From Stappia albiluteola (GTDB lineage Bacteria; Pseudomonadota; Alphaproteobacteria; Rhizobiales; Stappiaceae): a stretch of DNA of 64,000 nt. Within the stretch, counting starts at the first letter, position 1. The number at the start of each line of letters is the position of its first letter. Of the stretch, positions 1 through 9,394 are shown piece by piece. Below the pieces are notes generated by a model. The model made no database searches and was not told the DNA's origin. It saw only the letters and a list, made by a program, of their open reading frames with translations. Position numbers and translations under genes: made by a program. Location of the stretch: positions 1 to 64,000 of the forward strand of contig NZ_JACFXV010000067.1 of assembly GCF_014050225.1 (NCBI RefSeq). The letters run 5' to 3'.

Positions 1-1
1 G

Positions 2-460
2 CTATGGCCAATTGACAAAAGAAGGCAACCAGAGCCTTGCGGCGGCGAGGCATAGGAAGCCGAGGAAGGATCTGGCGGTTTTGTCGTAGCGGGTGGCGAT
101 GCGGCGGAGCTGTTTGAGCCGATTGAACATGCGCTCGATGCGGTTGCGGTCCTTGTGGGCGCGATCGTCGCATTTCGCAGGCGCCAGGTGGTTCGACCTG
201 GGCGGGATGACCGGCAGGATACCCTGAGGAAGTAGCGCTTCGCGGATGGTGTCGCCGTCATACCCCTTGTCGGCCAGCATCAGGCGCGGTCCGCCAACCG
301 GCATCTCCAACAGGGACTTGAAGGCGTTGTGGCCGGAAGGCCCCTCCGCCGGTCAGGACGATATCAAGAGGGCGTCCCTGACCGTCTGATCGGGCGTGGA
401 TCTTGCTCGCAAAGCCGCCGCGGCTTCGACTAAAGCCCTCCTTATGAGTCCCGTCCTGCG
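2..460 (-). pseudogene. IS427-type transposase C-terminal part (OrfB), frameshifted
   Basis: The catalytic half of the IS transposase. Residues recognisable in order are THKEGFSRSRGGFASKIHAR and DGQGRPLDIVLTGG in one frame, then MEMPVGGPRLMLADKGYDGD, the RNRIERMFNRLK motif and the C-terminal SFVN in another. The frame change lies near 338-342, where one extra base separates GGA from SGHNAFKSL. This shift is in addition to the normal OrfA/OrfB frame change and should kill the enzyme. The stop codon overlaps the left terminal repeat, as is usual for the family. A sequencing error at the extra base is the alternative. Confidence 0.7.
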
Positions 461-872
461 GACTGCGCCGGCTGTCTGCGAATGGCCCCGGACGGATGTG
501 CTATCGACCATGTGCTGCCAATCGTCCGTCAGCCCCATCTCGACAAGCGTTTCCAAAAGAGCATCCCACACGCCTTGTTCCGCCCACCGCCGGAAGCGAA
601 CATAGATCGAATTCCATTTGCCGTATCGTTCATGCATGTCGCGCCACGGGCAGCCCACCCGCAACACATGCAGCATGCCGTTGAGATAACGCCGGTTGTC
701 CTGGGCAGGTCGCGCCCACCGTCCGCGCTCGGACGGCAGAAGCGGTTCGATGACGGCACATTCCATGTCCGTAAGATCGCCGCGAAACTCTACTCTGGCC
801 AAGAATGCCTCCTGAAAAGCAGTCTTGAATCAGAACCCGCCTGATTTGGAAATCCCTTTTGTCAACAGGTCC
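5..872 (-). mobile_element. IS5 family element, IS427-like group, probably inactive
   Basis: The element is bounded by imperfect inverted repeats that share TTGACAAAAG: the left end reads TGGCCAATTGACAAAAG from 5, and the right end, read inward, is GGACCTGTTGACAAAAG from 872. A TA dinucleotide flanks both sides (3-4 and 873-874), as expected for the 2-bp target duplication of this group. Two reading frames on the minus strand encode an IS5-type DDE transposase. The length of 868 bp is normal for the group. It interrupts an IS3-type transposase gene, so it arrived later. The transposase frame is broken (see the pseudogene entry), so the copy is probably immobile. Confidence 0.85.
353..802 (-). 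CDS. IS427-type transposase N-terminal frame (OrfA)
   Basis: 149 residues that match the N-terminal half of IS427-type transposases: the DUF4096-like domain with the C-P-W-R-D-M segment, then DSTSVRGHSQTAGA. The frame starts at a TTG preceded by an AGGAGG ribosome-binding site. In this group OrfA normally shifts into OrfB at a run of A just after AGA; here that spot reads GCAGTCCGCAGGAC, so the usual slippery A-run is absent. The last 35 or so residues are the usual out-of-frame tail of OrfA. It is probably not functional on its own. Confidence 0.75.
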   Translation of the reverse strand: MARVEFRGDLTDMECAVIEPLLPSERGRWARPAQDNRRYLNGMLHVLRVGCPWRDMHERYGKWNSIYVRFRRWAEQGVWDALLETLVEMGLTDDWQHMVDSTSVRGHSQTAGAVRRTGLIRRALVEAAAALRARSTPDQTVRDALLISS

Positions 873-874
873 TA

Positions 875-1327
875 GGATTTCGTGCCGGATGCCTTTACGA
901 ACGGGCGCCGCTCCCGGGTTCTGGCCGTCGTCGACAATTACAGCCGTGAATGCCTGGCGCTGGTGGCTGATACCTCTTTGTCCGGCCTGCAGGTCACCCG
1001 TGAACGCGATGCGCTCATTCGTCTGCGCGGCAAACCGTCCACCGTGGCCTCCGACAACGGAACCGAATTGATCAGTATGACCCTTCTCAAACTGAGTCAG
1101 GAGACCGGTGTCGACTGGTATTCCATCCAGCCTGGCAAACCGACGCAGGACAGGTTTGTCGAAAGCTTCAACGGCAGCTTCAGGGACGAGTGTCTGAATG
1201 AAATGCTGTTTTCGTGGTCACCGCGTGGAGGGAAGACTACAATCGCAACAGCCCCCAATCGTCCCAGGGCAATCTAACGTCCTACAAATTCGCCATGAAA
1301 GTGACGCCGCAAACACGCGCCGCATGA
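875..1327 (+). pseudogene. IS3 family transposase (OrfB) remnant
   Basis: The remnant of an IS3-family integrase-type transposase. DFVPDAFTNGRRSRVLAVVD, ASDNGTELISM and FVESFNGSFRDECLNE are clear pieces of the rve catalytic core and carry two of the DDE acidic residues. The 5' part is missing because the IS427-type element was inserted there. Near 1215 a small internal deletion removes the segment between LFS and WREDYN and shifts the frame; the C-terminal part (NLTSYKFAMKVTPQ) can be read in the next frame to a stop at 1325-1327. It is not expected to be functional. Confidence 0.8.
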
Positions 1328-1447
1328 GGCAAAAAATCAAACAAAGGGCTCCGTGCCGAACTGAACGGCAATCAAGACTCAGGCAAAAACGAAATTGAAT
1401 ACATATTAATGGATGCATTTTCTTCGAAAAGACAATAGATAATTTTT

Positions 1448-2461
1448 TTATCTTAATAGGTCGTCGAAATGCATGCTGCAAACTAAATCTGAGAAATTTT
1501 CATCTACGTATTGTTTTATTGTTGATTTTTTTATATCAAATAAAGCTTCCATATTATTAACATTCCACTTGTTATGTCTGTCTTCGGCAATTGAAACTTG
1601 CTCAATACCTTCTGGGAAGCCAGAAAGACTATGCTTTGTCCCAAATACAGGTTTTCCGTGAGCGATAGCCTCGATAGCCTTAATTTTCAAGCCTCCTCCG
1701 AACCTGACCGGCGCGAGAGATATATCGACTTTTTTATAAAACTCGACAACATTCCTCACTACGCCCAGCAATGATATATTTTTTGAAGAGTAGCCGACTT
1801 TACCAATATTTGAAGAAAGTGCTCCCGCAATAACGACCTGTTCGAGGTTCAAGATCTGTGTTTTATAAAACTCAAAGCCATCAATATTCGGTTTTGCTGC
1901 AGAGCCAATAATTCCAAAGGACTTGGAATTAGGGCCAGAGACATTCGCATTGAAGCTGAAATTTGGCGGTATATACTTAACGTTCGTTAAAGAGTTCTCC
2001 TTGAGATATTTTTCCTCGTTTGTGTTAATGCAGATTATTGCATCGTATGCCGAAAGTGAAGCTATCTCATCAGCTTTTGTGGTCTGATAAGGAGCAGAAT
2101 AGCCCATTTCTTCGAATGCTTGCTGCCTTAAATGCATTACATCATGAATTTCGCAAATCTTAAATGCTCGCACTCCCTCTAATATTTTGTCGAATAAATT
2201 GTAGCTGCTGTAAATGAACTTAAAATTTTGCTTGTTAAGAAAGTCTTGAATTTCATTGATCGCGCTATTAGTAAGCCCTGCGCCCAACGTCACCGTCGTC
2301 CCGGGTAATGGGCTTTTTTTGTTGCTCCTTGTGATGAAAATAACGTGGATATCATCCACGATTTTCCGGAGCAGTGTATATCTATTACGAATTAGGGAAC
2401 CGCAGCCTAGGGGCTCTTCCCAAAACGGATGGTGGCACAGAAAACAGAGTTTGCTTCCCAT
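1448..2461 (-). CDS. glycosyltransferase, group 1 (GT4-like), AT-rich orphan
   Basis: 337 residues. The C-terminal half has the GT4-type donor-sugar motif: APVRFGGGLKIKAIEAIAHG followed by KPVFGT, and an earlier GIIGSAAKPNIDGF segment typical of glycosyl transferase group 1 proteins. The N-terminal half is less conserved; it has an HDVMHLRQQ segment like the acceptor domain of these enzymes. The likely role is transfer of a sugar to a surface polysaccharide or glycolipid; donor and acceptor cannot be told. The gene is far richer in A+T than everything to its right and has no polysaccharide neighbours, so it looks transferred and left behind by IS activity. The start has no strong ribosome-binding site. 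The 243 bp upstream hold nothing recognisable. Confidence 0.75.
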   Translation of the reverse strand: MGSKLCFLCHHPFWEEPLGCGSLIRNRYTLLRKIVDDIHVIFITRSNKKSPLPGTTVTLGAGLTNSAINEIQDFLNKQNFKFIYSSYNLFDKILEGVRAFKICEIHDVMHLRQQAFEEMGYSAPYQTTKADEIASLSAYDAIICINTNEEKYLKENSLTNVKYIPPNFSFNANVSGPNSKSFGIIGSAAKPNIDGFEFYKTQILNLEQVVIAGALSSNIGKVGYSSKNISLLGVVRNVVEFYKKVDISLAPVRFGGGLKIKAIEAIAHGKPVFGTKHSLSGFPEGIEQVSIAEDRHNKWNVNNMEALFDIKKSTIKQYVDENFSDLVCSMHFDDLLR

Positions 2462-2704
2462 TTATTATGATCCGCTAATTTTCTGCTCAGATTTATTTCT
2501 GTTCTTCATCGTTGGGCGGCCTCAACTCCATAATACTTAGATGTAGACCTATGGGAGTCATCAAATTTTCGGCCAAGTGGACATCGGCGACAAATTTCAA
2601 ACTTTCTTTGCCCGGGATTTATCCCGATTCCTGAGAGAAAGGCAAATTCAGAGCCATAATTGGTGTGCCAATAAAGCTACTCTTCGATGTGGATGGATTG
2701 CCCG

Positions 2705-3127
2705 CTATCCCTTCCGTGAGGCCAGCAGGATGCTGGTTTCCGTGGATGCGATGCCGTCGAGAAGGCGGATGGTCGACAGTAGCCTGTCGAAATTCTCCAG
2801 GGTGTCGGTCTCGATATCCGCGACGACATCCCAGCGGCCGTTAGTGGTGTGCAGGGCGCGCACCTCGGGAAAGCCGTAGAGGCGGCGCAGGATCGCCTCG
2901 GCGCGATGGCCTTCCACCTCGATCATCATGACCGCGCGGACGCGATTTGCGCTGCCGTCCTCGCGCAGGCGGACCGTGAAACCCTGGATGACGCCGTCGG
3001 CGACAAGCCGGTCGATACGCGCCCGCACCGTTGCCCGGGACACCTTGAGATCGGCGGCGAGCGTTGCCACCGGCTGGCGCGCGTCGTGGCGAAGCAATGA
3101 GATGAGCTGGCGGTCTAGGTCGTCCAT
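2705..3127 (-). CDS. Lrp/AsnC family transcriptional regulator
   Basis: 140 residues with the family layout. An N-terminal winged helix-turn-helix covers about residues 1-60 (MDDLDRQLISLLRHDARQPV, then VSRATVRARIDRLVADGVI); a C-terminal RAM/ligand domain follows (about 70-140), with the GRWDVVADIE segment. Length is slightly short of, but normal for, the family. It is divergent from the arginase gene across 137 bp that contain an inverted repeat, so it most likely controls arginine/ornithine catabolism, probably in response to an amino acid such as arginine or ornithine. Target and effector are inferred from position only. Confidence 0.9.
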   Translation of the reverse strand: MDDLDRQLISLLRHDARQPVATLAADLKVSRATVRARIDRLVADGVIQGFTVRLREDGSANRVRAVMMIEVEGHRAEAILRRLYGFPEVRALHTTNGRWDVVADIETDTLENFDRLLSTIRLLDGIASTETSILLASRKG

Positions 3128-3134
3128 GCGGTGT

Positions 3135-3185
3135 CACTTTGCCAAGTGTGCGTTGTCATAGTGCTAAATCATACTGCGCAAAGTG
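3135..3185. promoter_or_regulatory. probable Lrp-type operator between regulator and arginase
   Basis: An exact inverted repeat, CACTTTGC (3135-3142) and GCAAAGTG (3178-3185), is centred in the divergent intergenic region; the arm centres are about 43 bp (four helical turns) apart. Related AAGTG or TAGTG steps lie between the arms. Lrp/AsnC proteins bind spaced half sites on one face of DNA, so this is the obvious candidate for binding by the neighbouring regulator. No experimental support can be read from the sequence. Confidence 0.5.
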
Positions 3186-3264
3186 CCAAATCTCCAACTA
3201 TTCGCCAACTCCGATTGCTGCGATTCTCCGGGAACGAATGCAGCAGGAAATGCGGGAGCGGTGG

Positions 3265-4221
3265 ATGACGACAGATCGAAAGGCCACGCCGATCGGCATT
3301 CTCGGAGTGCCTCTCGAGGCGGGGACGGGACGGCGTGGCGCGTCGATGGGACCGCAGGCCCTGCGGGTTGCAGAACTGCCCGAGCGACTTGAAGCGCTCG
3401 GCTGGCGCGTGACGGATTTCGGCGACGTTGCTCCAATTGCGGCCGGCGACGTCGGCAGGCTCGAATTCGAGGGCAAAACCTATCTGCCGGAGACGGTCGC
3501 CGGCTGGGTGAGACCGCTGGCGCGCAAGGCGCATGAGGTCGCGGCGTCCGGCCACCTGCCGATCTTCCTCGGTGGCGATCACAGCCTCTCCATGGGATCG
3601 GTAATGGGCGTGGCGCGCCACTGGCGGGAAAAGGGGCGGCCGCTCTTCGTGCTGTGGCTCGATGCGCATGCGGATTTCAACACGCCGTCGATTTCACCCT
3701 CGGGCAACATGCACGGCATGTCGCTGGCCCTGCTTGCCGGCGAGAAGGAACTGGCGCCGGTCTTTGCCGGGGAGCCGACCGTGGCGGTGGATCCCGCGCG
3801 CATGTGCATCTTCGGCGCGCGCTCGATCGATCCGGGCGAGCGGGAGCTTCTGAAGGCGCGCGGCGTTACGGTGATCGACATGCGCCAGATCGACGAACAC
3901 GGCGTTTCCGTGCTGATGCGCCGCTTCCTGGAGCGGGTGCAGGCGGAAGACGGCGTGCTGCATGTTTCACTCGACGTCGACTTCCTCGATCCCTCCATCG
4001 CGCCAGGCGTCGGTACCACCGTCCCGGGCGGCGCCACCTATCGCGAGGCGCATCTGGTGATGGAGATGCTGGAGGATTCCGGCCTTGTCGGCTCGCTCGA
4101 CGTGGTCGAACTGAACCCCTTCCTCGACGAGCGCGGACGTAGCGCGACGGTGCTAGCGGAACTCGTCGCCAGCCTTTTCGGACAGGAAGTCATGGATCGG
4201 CCGACGCAGGCCTTTAGCTGA
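3265..4221 (+). CDS. rocF: arginase
   Basis: 318 residues. Hydrolyses L-arginine to L-ornithine and urea in the cytoplasm, using a binuclear Mn centre. All ureohydrolase metal motifs are present: GGDHS, the [10 protein letters not shown] segment, and [20 protein letters not shown] near the C-terminus. The conserved N-terminal [17 protein letters not shown] loop distinguishes arginase from agmatinase. I chose the ATG at 3265 because GGGAG lies 7 bp upstream and the protein then begins where family members begin; an upstream in-frame extension to 3139 overlaps the operator. It is followed after 17 bp by ornithine aminotransferase, giving a two-step arginine-to-glutamate-semialdehyde route. Confidence 0.95.
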   Translation: MTTDRKATPIGILGVPLEAGTGRRGASMGPQALRVAELPERLEALGWRVTDFGDVAPIAAGDVGRLEFEGKTYLPETVAGWVRPLARKAHEVAASGHLPIFLGGDHSLSMGSVMGVARHWREKGRPLFVLWLDAHADFNTPSISPSGNMHGMSLALLAGEKELAPVFAGEPTVAVDPARMCIFGARSIDPGERELLKARGVTVIDMRQIDEHGVSVLMRRFLERVQAEDGVLHVSLDVDFLDPSIAPGVGTTVPGGATYREAHLVMEMLEDSGLVGSLDVVELNPFLDERGRSATVLAELVASLFGQEVMDRPTQAFS

Positions 4222-4238
4222 GATTGTTGGAGGAAGAA

Positions 4239-5450
4239 ATGAGCCGTCTGCCGGAAGATTATATCGACGCCGAACACCGCCTTGGCGCGCATAACTACAA
4301 GCCGCTCGACGTGATCCTGACCAAGGGCGAGGGGATCTGGCTCTGGGACGTGGAGGGCAATCGCTATCTCGACTGCCTGTCGGCCTATTCGGCGGTGAAC
4401 CAGGGGCATTGCCATCCGAAGATCTTCGAGGCGATGGTCAAGCAGGCTTCCAAGCTGACGCTGACCTCGCGGGCGTTCCGCAACGACCAGCTTGCTTATT
4501 TCTACGAGGAGATCGCGGCGCTTACCGGTTCGCACAAGGTACTGCCGATGAACTCGGGCGCCGAGGCGGTCGAAACGGCAATCAAGGCCGTGCGCAAGTG
4601 GGGTTACGAGGTCAAGGGCGTGAAGAAGAACGAGGCGGAGATCATCGTCTGCTCGGACAACTTCCATGGCCGCACCATGGGGATCGTCGGCTTTTCGACG
4701 GATCCGGTGGCCAGGCAGGGCTTCGGCCCCTTCGCGCCGGGCTTCCGCGTGGTGCCTTTCGGCGACTTCGAGGCGTTTGCGGCGGCCGTCACGCCGAACA
4801 CGGTCGCTTTCCTAGTTGAGCCGATCCAGGGCGAGGCGGGCGTCGTCATTCCGCCGGCCGGCTATTTTGCCAGGGTGCGCGAGCTTTGTACCGAGAAGGG
4901 CATCACGCTGATCCTGGACGAGATCCAGACCGGGCTTGGCCGCACCGGCAAGCTTCTGGCCGAAGAGCATGAAGGCATCGAGGCGGATGTGACGCTGGTG
5001 GGCAAGGCGCTGTCCGGCGGCTTCTATCCGGTTTCGGCGGTCCTTTCCAATTCCGAGGTGCTGGGCGTTCTCAAACCCGGCCAGCACGGGTCTACCTTCG
5101 GCGGCAATCCGCTTGCCTGCGCGATCGCGCGAGCCGCGCTGAAGGTGCTGGTGGAGGAAGGCATGATCGAGAATGCCGAGCGCGAAGGCGATTATTTCCG
5201 CAAGGGCCTTGCCTCGATCCGCTCCAACGCGGTGCGCGAGGTAAGGGGGCGCGGGCTGATGCTTGCCGTCGAACTGCATCCGGAAGCTGGCGGAGCGCGC
5301 CGCTATTGCGAGGCGCTGCAGGCGGAAGGCATCCTTGCCAAGGATACACATGATCATACGATCCGCATCGCGCCGCCGCTCGTCATCCGCCGCGAGGATG
5401 TCGACTGGGCGCTGGAGCGGTTCGACAAGGTGCTGACGCGTCTTTCCTGA
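4239..5450 (+). CDS. rocD: ornithine aminotransferase
   Basis: 403 residues, a class III PLP-dependent aminotransferase. Converts L-ornithine and 2-oxoglutarate to glutamate-5-semialdehyde and glutamate. [20 protein letters not shown] (PLP phosphate and ring contacts), [15 protein letters not shown] (the Asp that pairs with the pyridine N) and [15 protein letters not shown] (Schiff-base Lys) are all visible; these strings are typical of ornithine aminotransferases, not acetylornithine aminotransferases. The ATG at 4239 is used because GGAGGA stands 5 bp before it; an upstream TTG is less likely. It is co-transcribed with arginase. Confidence 0.95.
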   Translation: MSRLPEDYIDAEHRLGAHNYKPLDVILTKGEGIWLWDVEGNRYLDCLSAYSAVNQGHCHPKIFEAMVKQASKLTLTSRAFRNDQLAYFYEEIAALTGSHKVLPMNSGAEAVETAIKAVRKWGYEVKGVKKNEAEIIVCSDNFHGRTMGIVGFSTDPVARQGFGPFAPGFRVVPFGDFEAFAAAVTPNTVAFLVEPIQGEAGVVIPPAGYFARVRELCTEKGITLILDEIQTGLGRTGKLLAEEHEGIEADVTLVGKALSGGFYPVSAVLSNSEVLGVLKPGQHGSTFGGNPLACAIARAALKVLVEEGMIENAEREGDYFRKGLASIRSNAVREVRGRGLMLAVELHPEAGGARRYCEALQAEGILAKDTHDHTIRIAPPLVIRREDVDWALERFDKVLTRLS

Positions 5451-5500
5451 AGGAGGCGGATTGAACCGTACCGGCTTTTCAGCTTACCTCCCGGCCGCGC

Positions 5501-5506
5501 TATAAT
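5501..5506 (+). promoter_or_regulatory. possible -10 element for the agmatinase-like gene
   Basis: A perfect TATAAT lies 33 bp upstream of the next start codon in the 88-bp gap after ornithine aminotransferase. No convincing -35 element stands at the right distance. It may give the third gene its own transcript; read-through from the arginase promoter is equally possible. Confidence 0.3.
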
Positions 5507-5538
5507 CGCGTCGACCTTTTTTCGGGAGAGACTGTGAC

Positions 5539-6495
5539 ATGGAAAGCCGTTACCCGCGCCCGACCGACAACGCGTTTCTCGGGGCTTCGCTGAAAGGCGG
5601 GTCGCACGAGCCGACCTATGGCGGCGCGCTCTCCTTCATGCGTCGCCGTTATTCCCGCGATCTGGACGGCGTCGATCTGGTCGTCTGGGGGATTCCCTTC
5701 GATGCGGGCGTTTCCAACCGTCCTGGCGCGCGCTTCGGCCCGCAGGCGATCCGGCGCGCCTCGGCGATCTTCGACGGTGACCCGCAATACCCCTTCGGCT
5801 TCGACCCGTGGGAGGTGCTGGCAGCCGTCGACTACGGCGACGCCGTATTCGACTATGCGCTGCATGCGGATATCCACGGCCATATCGAGCATCAGGCGCG
5901 GGAAATCCTCGATAGCGGCGCACATCTGTTTTCGCTCGGCGGCGATCATTCGGTCACCATGCCGCTGCTGAGAGCCCATGCCGCGAAGCACGGGCCGCTG
6001 GCACTGGTGCAGTTCGACGCGCATCAGGACACCTGGGGCGACGGCGGTGACCGGCTCGATCACGGCTCCTTCGTGCTGAATGCGGTGAACGAAGGCGTCA
6101 TCGACGCGGACAGGTCGATCCAGATCGGCATCCGCACCCATGCGCCGGTCGATTGCGGGATCGAGATCCTCTACGGCTACGACTTCGACATGCTGGGCGT
6201 GAAGGGCATCGCCGAGAGGATCCGCGAGCGCGTCGGCGATGCGGCGGCCTACATGACCTTCGACATCGACTGTCTCGACCCGGCCTTTGCGCCGGGTACC
6301 GGAACGCCGGTCGCGGGCGGGCCGTCGTCGCGCGAGGCGCTCTCGGTGCTGCGCGATCTCGGCGGGGTCAACTTCGTCGGCGGGGATATCGTCGAAGTGG
6401 CGCCCGCCTATGACCATGCCGACATCACCGCGATCGCCGGAGCGACCGTGGCGCTGACCTATATCGGCGTGCTGGCGGAGAAAAGGCGGATGTGA
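5539..6495 (+). CDS. speB: agmatinase or related ureohydrolase (SpeB-like)
   Basis: 318 residues. Member of the arginase/agmatinase superfamily, hydrolysing a guanidino compound to an amine and urea. Metal motifs are complete: LGGDHSVT, QFDAHQDT, and TFDIDCLDPAFAPGTGTPVA. The GTGTPV ending and the N-terminal WGIPFDAGVSNRPGARFGP are of the agmatinase type, so agmatine to putrescine is the best guess; guanidinobutyrase or another guanidino substrate is possible. CGGGAG precedes the ATG. It lies downstream of arginase and ornithine aminotransferase on the same strand, so the cluster handles two guanidino substrates. Confidence 0.85.
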   Translation: MESRYPRPTDNAFLGASLKGGSHEPTYGGALSFMRRRYSRDLDGVDLVVWGIPFDAGVSNRPGARFGPQAIRRASAIFDGDPQYPFGFDPWEVLAAVDYGDAVFDYALHADIHGHIEHQAREILDSGAHLFSLGGDHSVTMPLLRAHAAKHGPLALVQFDAHQDTWGDGGDRLDHGSFVLNAVNEGVIDADRSIQIGIRTHAPVDCGIEILYGYDFDMLGVKGIAERIRERVGDAAAYMTFDIDCLDPAFAPGTGTPVAGGPSSREALSVLRDLGGVNFVGGDIVEVAPAYDHADITAIAGATVALTYIGVLAEKRRM

Positions 6496-6496
6496 G

Positions 6497-7138
6497 TCAG
6501 CCGGCGCGCTGAGCGTCGTTCTGCCGATCGCGGCCGTTGTCGTTGTCCGGAATCTGCGTCCAGGACCGGTACAGGGGATGCGCATCCCGCATCAGGTCGT
6601 AAAGGCCGGCCATGACGTTGAGAAAGGCGAGTTTGCCGCAATAGGTCAGCGCGGTGCCGGCGATAATCAGCGGGATTGAGGGCCACACGGCACCCCACAG
6701 CCCGATGACAAAGCCGATGCCGGCGAGCAGGGAAAAGCCGAGCGCCTTGCGGTTGGCATCCTGCGGCACCGGCACGATGGCACGGTTGAGCCAGACCCGT
6801 TCACCAAGGACGGCGCGCGCGTGCCAGCGATCGAAGCGCCGGGGGGCCGGAAAGACGCGCGGATTGAGCCAGAGCCAGACGGCGACGACGCCGATGCAGG
6901 CAAGCGCGAGTGGCCAGCCCAGCTCTACATGCGACCAGATCGCGAGATAGAGGATGGGCAGGGTGGCGAAGCGGGTCCACACGCTCCAGCCGCTGGCGTG
7001 CCGCTTCCAGACTTCCGAATCCATGCCGAGCATACGCAGACGCCCCGGGTCCATCGGGCGCAGGAGCCGGCTCACGGGTCGAGGGTGCTCCGCTCTCGGG
7101 GCTGCGAGTTTCGAATTTGTCTCGTACGGCAGAGACAT
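6497..7138 (-). CDS. DUF6653-like membrane protein
   Basis: A small membrane protein of unknown function. The core begins at EVWKRHASGWSVWTRF, continues through two hydrophobic segments (about LPILYLAIWSHVELGWPLAL and LACIGVVAVWLWLN), then GERVWLNRAIVP and a second hydrophobic pair (GFSLLAGIGFVIGLWG, IPLIIAGTALTYCG). This pattern resembles the DUF6653 family as I remember it. The start is uncertain: the ATG at 7138 has GAGG upstream, while one at 7054 would give a core-only protein. It is convergent with the agmatinase gene, two bases from its stop codon. Confidence 0.65.
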   Translation of the reverse strand: MSLPYETNSKLAAPRAEHPRPVSRLLRPMDPGRLRMLGMDSEVWKRHASGWSVWTRFATLPILYLAIWSHVELGWPLALACIGVVAVWLWLNPRVFPAPRRFDRWHARAVLGERVWLNRAIVPVPQDANRKALGFSLLAGIGFVIGLWGAVWPSIPLIIAGTALTYCGKLAFLNVMAGLYDLMRDAHPLYRSWTQIPDNDNGRDRQNDAQRAG

Positions 7139-7282
7139 TTGCCGCCTCGGGCGTCGATTGGTCGGGAATTCGGTCAGACTACCCAAAATACAATCACCGG
7201 AGCCGCGGGCTCAATTGGAAAATCCCTAAAAATGCCCGCGCAAAGGGTATGCGGCAGGTGGATATACGGCCAGGCGGTTGCT

Positions 7283-9088
7283 TCAAACGCGCATTTTCAC
7301 ATAGCTGCCAGGGGCTTCCTCGAGGATCTTCATTCGCTTTGCGCCGGGCTTGCGCGCCTTCACAAGTTCGCCGTCATGTGTGCGGATCCACTCATCCCAA
7401 TGCGGCCACCACGAGCCGGGATATTCCTTCGCCCTGGCGATCCAGTCTTCCAGCTCGCCCTTCAGCGAGGGGTTGAGCCAGTACTGGTACTTGTTCTTGT
7501 CCGGCGGATTGACCACGCCGGCGATGTGACCCGAGCCCGCGAGTACAAAGGTAACCGGCCCGCCGAAGGACTTTGAGCCGAGGAACACGGATTTCGGCGG
7601 CGCGATGTGATCCTCGCGCGCGGCGAGATTGTAGATCGGCGTCCTGACCTTCGAGAGATCGAGCTTCTCGCCGGCGATTTCCATGGTGCCCTTCGTCAGG
7701 CGGTTCTCCAGATAGCAGTTGCGCAGATAGAAGGAGTGGTTCGCCGCCGGCATGCGGGTGGAATCCGAGTTCCAGTAAAGAAGGTCGAAGGGGAAGGGTT
7801 CCCGGCCCTTGAGGTAGTTGTTGACCACGTAGGGCCAGATCAGGTCGTTGGAGCGCAGCAGGTTGAAGGCGGAGGCCATCTTGCTGCCTTCCAGATAGCC
7901 TTTTTCCTGCATCCGCCGCTCCATGGCGGCGATCTGTTCCTCGTCCACGAACACCTTCAGATCGCCCGCATAGGTGAAATCGACCTGCGTGGTGAAGAAG
8001 GTCGCGGTCCTGATGCGGTCGTCGCCGATCGCCGCCATATAGGCGAGGGTCACGGCAAGGAGCGTTCCGCCAACACAGTAGCCGATGGCGTTTACCTCTT
8101 CCACGCCGGTCGCCCGCCTGACCACGTCGAGGGCTTCCAGAATGCCCTCGCGCATGTAGTGCTCGAAGCTCTTGCGCGCCTGCCGCTCGTCCGGGTTCAC
8201 CCACGAAACGACGAAGACCGTATGCCCCTGGGCGACGGCCCAGCGGATGAAGGACTTCTCGGGATTGAGGTCGAGAATGTAGAACTTGTTGATCCAGGGC
8301 GGCACGATCAACAGGGGCCGCTTGAGCACTTCCGCTGTCGTCGGCTCGTACTGGATGACCTGGCAGACGTCGTTCTGCGCGATCACCTTGCCGGGTGTCA
8401 GCGCCAGGTTTTCACCGACGCGGAACTTCGTCGGGTCCGACTGACGGATCTTCAACTCGCCCTTGCCGGCCTTGATATCCTCTGCAAGCAACTTCATGCC
8501 GCGCACGAGGTTCTCGCCGTTCGTCTCCAGCGTTTCGCGCAGGAGCTCCGGATTGGTGAGCACGAAATTCGACGGCGACAGGGCGTTGGCGATCTGCTTG
8601 ACGTAGAAATCGGCCTTGTGGCGGGTGTGTTCGTCGAGGCCGCTTGCGTCCTGAACCAGCGTTTCCGCCCATTGCGACGTGATCAGGTAGAGCTGCTTCA
8701 CGAAGTCGAAGAACTGATTTTCGTTCCATTCGGGATCCTGGAAGCGCTTGTCACGCGGATCAGGCGCAATCGAGGGATCGGCCTTCTCGCCCATCATTCG
8801 CTTGAGCGAGGAATTCCAGAGGTTCACGTAGTTCGTCCAGAGCCGCGATTGCGCCTCGACCGCCCGCTGCGGGTCCGACATCCAGTATTCGCCGACCTGG
8901 GACAGGGTCTTGAAGATGGACGACAGATCGTCGGCCATCTCGTTCTTGATCTCGCCCTTTTCGCGGGGCTCGATATAGGCGGCAAATGCCTTTCCCGCAT
9001 TCTCGACCACTTTCGCGAGGTTCTGCGCGAAAGCCTCGGGGTTTTTCACGATATACTGAAGAAGCGGATTCTGACGTTCTTCGGTCAT
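7283..9088 (-). CDS. phaC: class I poly(3-hydroxyalkanoate) synthase
   Basis: 601 residues. Polymerises (R)-3-hydroxyacyl-CoA, mainly 3-hydroxybutyryl-CoA, into storage granules. The N-terminal PhaC domain is followed by an alpha/beta-hydrolase core. The nucleophile motif GYCVGG has Cys at residue 338, with the catalytic Asp in REDHIAPP and His in [12 protein letters not shown]. Length is normal for class I enzymes, which act without PhaE or PhaR. GGGGAGA precedes the ATG. No phaA, phaB or phasin gene is in the window. It stands at the left end of the alaC-hom-glpX-recJ block, an order I associate with rhizobial genomes. Confidence 0.97.
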   Translation of the reverse strand: MTEERQNPLLQYIVKNPEAFAQNLAKVVENAGKAFAAYIEPREKGEIKNEMADDLSSIFKTLSQVGEYWMSDPQRAVEAQSRLWTNYVNLWNSSLKRMMGEKADPSIAPDPRDKRFQDPEWNENQFFDFVKQLYLITSQWAETLVQDASGLDEHTRHKADFYVKQIANALSPSNFVLTNPELLRETLETNGENLVRGMKLLAEDIKAGKGELKIRQSDPTKFRVGENLALTPGKVIAQNDVCQVIQYEPTTAEVLKRPLLIVPPWINKFYILDLNPEKSFIRWAVAQGHTVFVVSWVNPDERQARKSFEHYMREGILEALDVVRRATGVEEVNAIGYCVGGTLLAVTLAYMAAIGDDRIRTATFFTTQVDFTYAGDLKVFVDEEQIAAMERRMQEKGYLEGSKMASAFNLLRSNDLIWPYVVNNYLKGREPFPFDLLYWNSDSTRMPAANHSFYLRNCYLENRLTKGTMEIAGEKLDLSKVRTPIYNLAAREDHIAPPKSVFLGSKSFGGPVTFVLAGSGHIAGVVNPPDKNKYQYWLNPSLKGELEDWIARAKEYPGSWWPHWDEWIRTHDGELVKARKPGAKRMKILEEAPGSYVKMRV

Positions 9089-9240
9089 CGTTCAGCGTCT
9101 CCCCGGGTAGTTTCGTGTGCCTTGAACGGCGTTCTGCCCACATAATAGCGCGTCATGACAGGGGGCTGACAAGATGGTGAAAGCTGGCCCCTTTTCCGAA
9201 TTGCACCAAAGGAGTAAAGAATGTCGCCCATTGCCGGTAA

Positions 9241-9256
9241 CCGGTGCATGCACCGG
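9241..9256. promoter_or_regulatory. 16-bp perfect palindrome in the phaC/lipoprotein divergent promoter region
   Basis: CCGGTGCATGCACCGG is a perfect palindrome in the 306-bp gap (9089-9394) between divergent phaC and the lipoprotein gene. It is a plausible operator for a dimeric regulator. The rest of the gap shows no reading frame or RNA that I recognise; an AAAGGAG ribosome-binding-like site before an ATG at 9221 opens an in-frame extension of the lipoprotein, but that extension destroys the signal peptide. Confidence 0.35.
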
Positions 9257-9394
9257 CCGGTCGGGATCGGGATGATTGGTGAGAATCAGACCGAATTCCG
9301 GTATTGTGCGAATTGTGTTGACGTTGAGGCAAACGATTCCCTGCATTCGGTCTCGACGGCTCGGCTCTGTAAGGAGCTTTGGAAGGTGACGACT

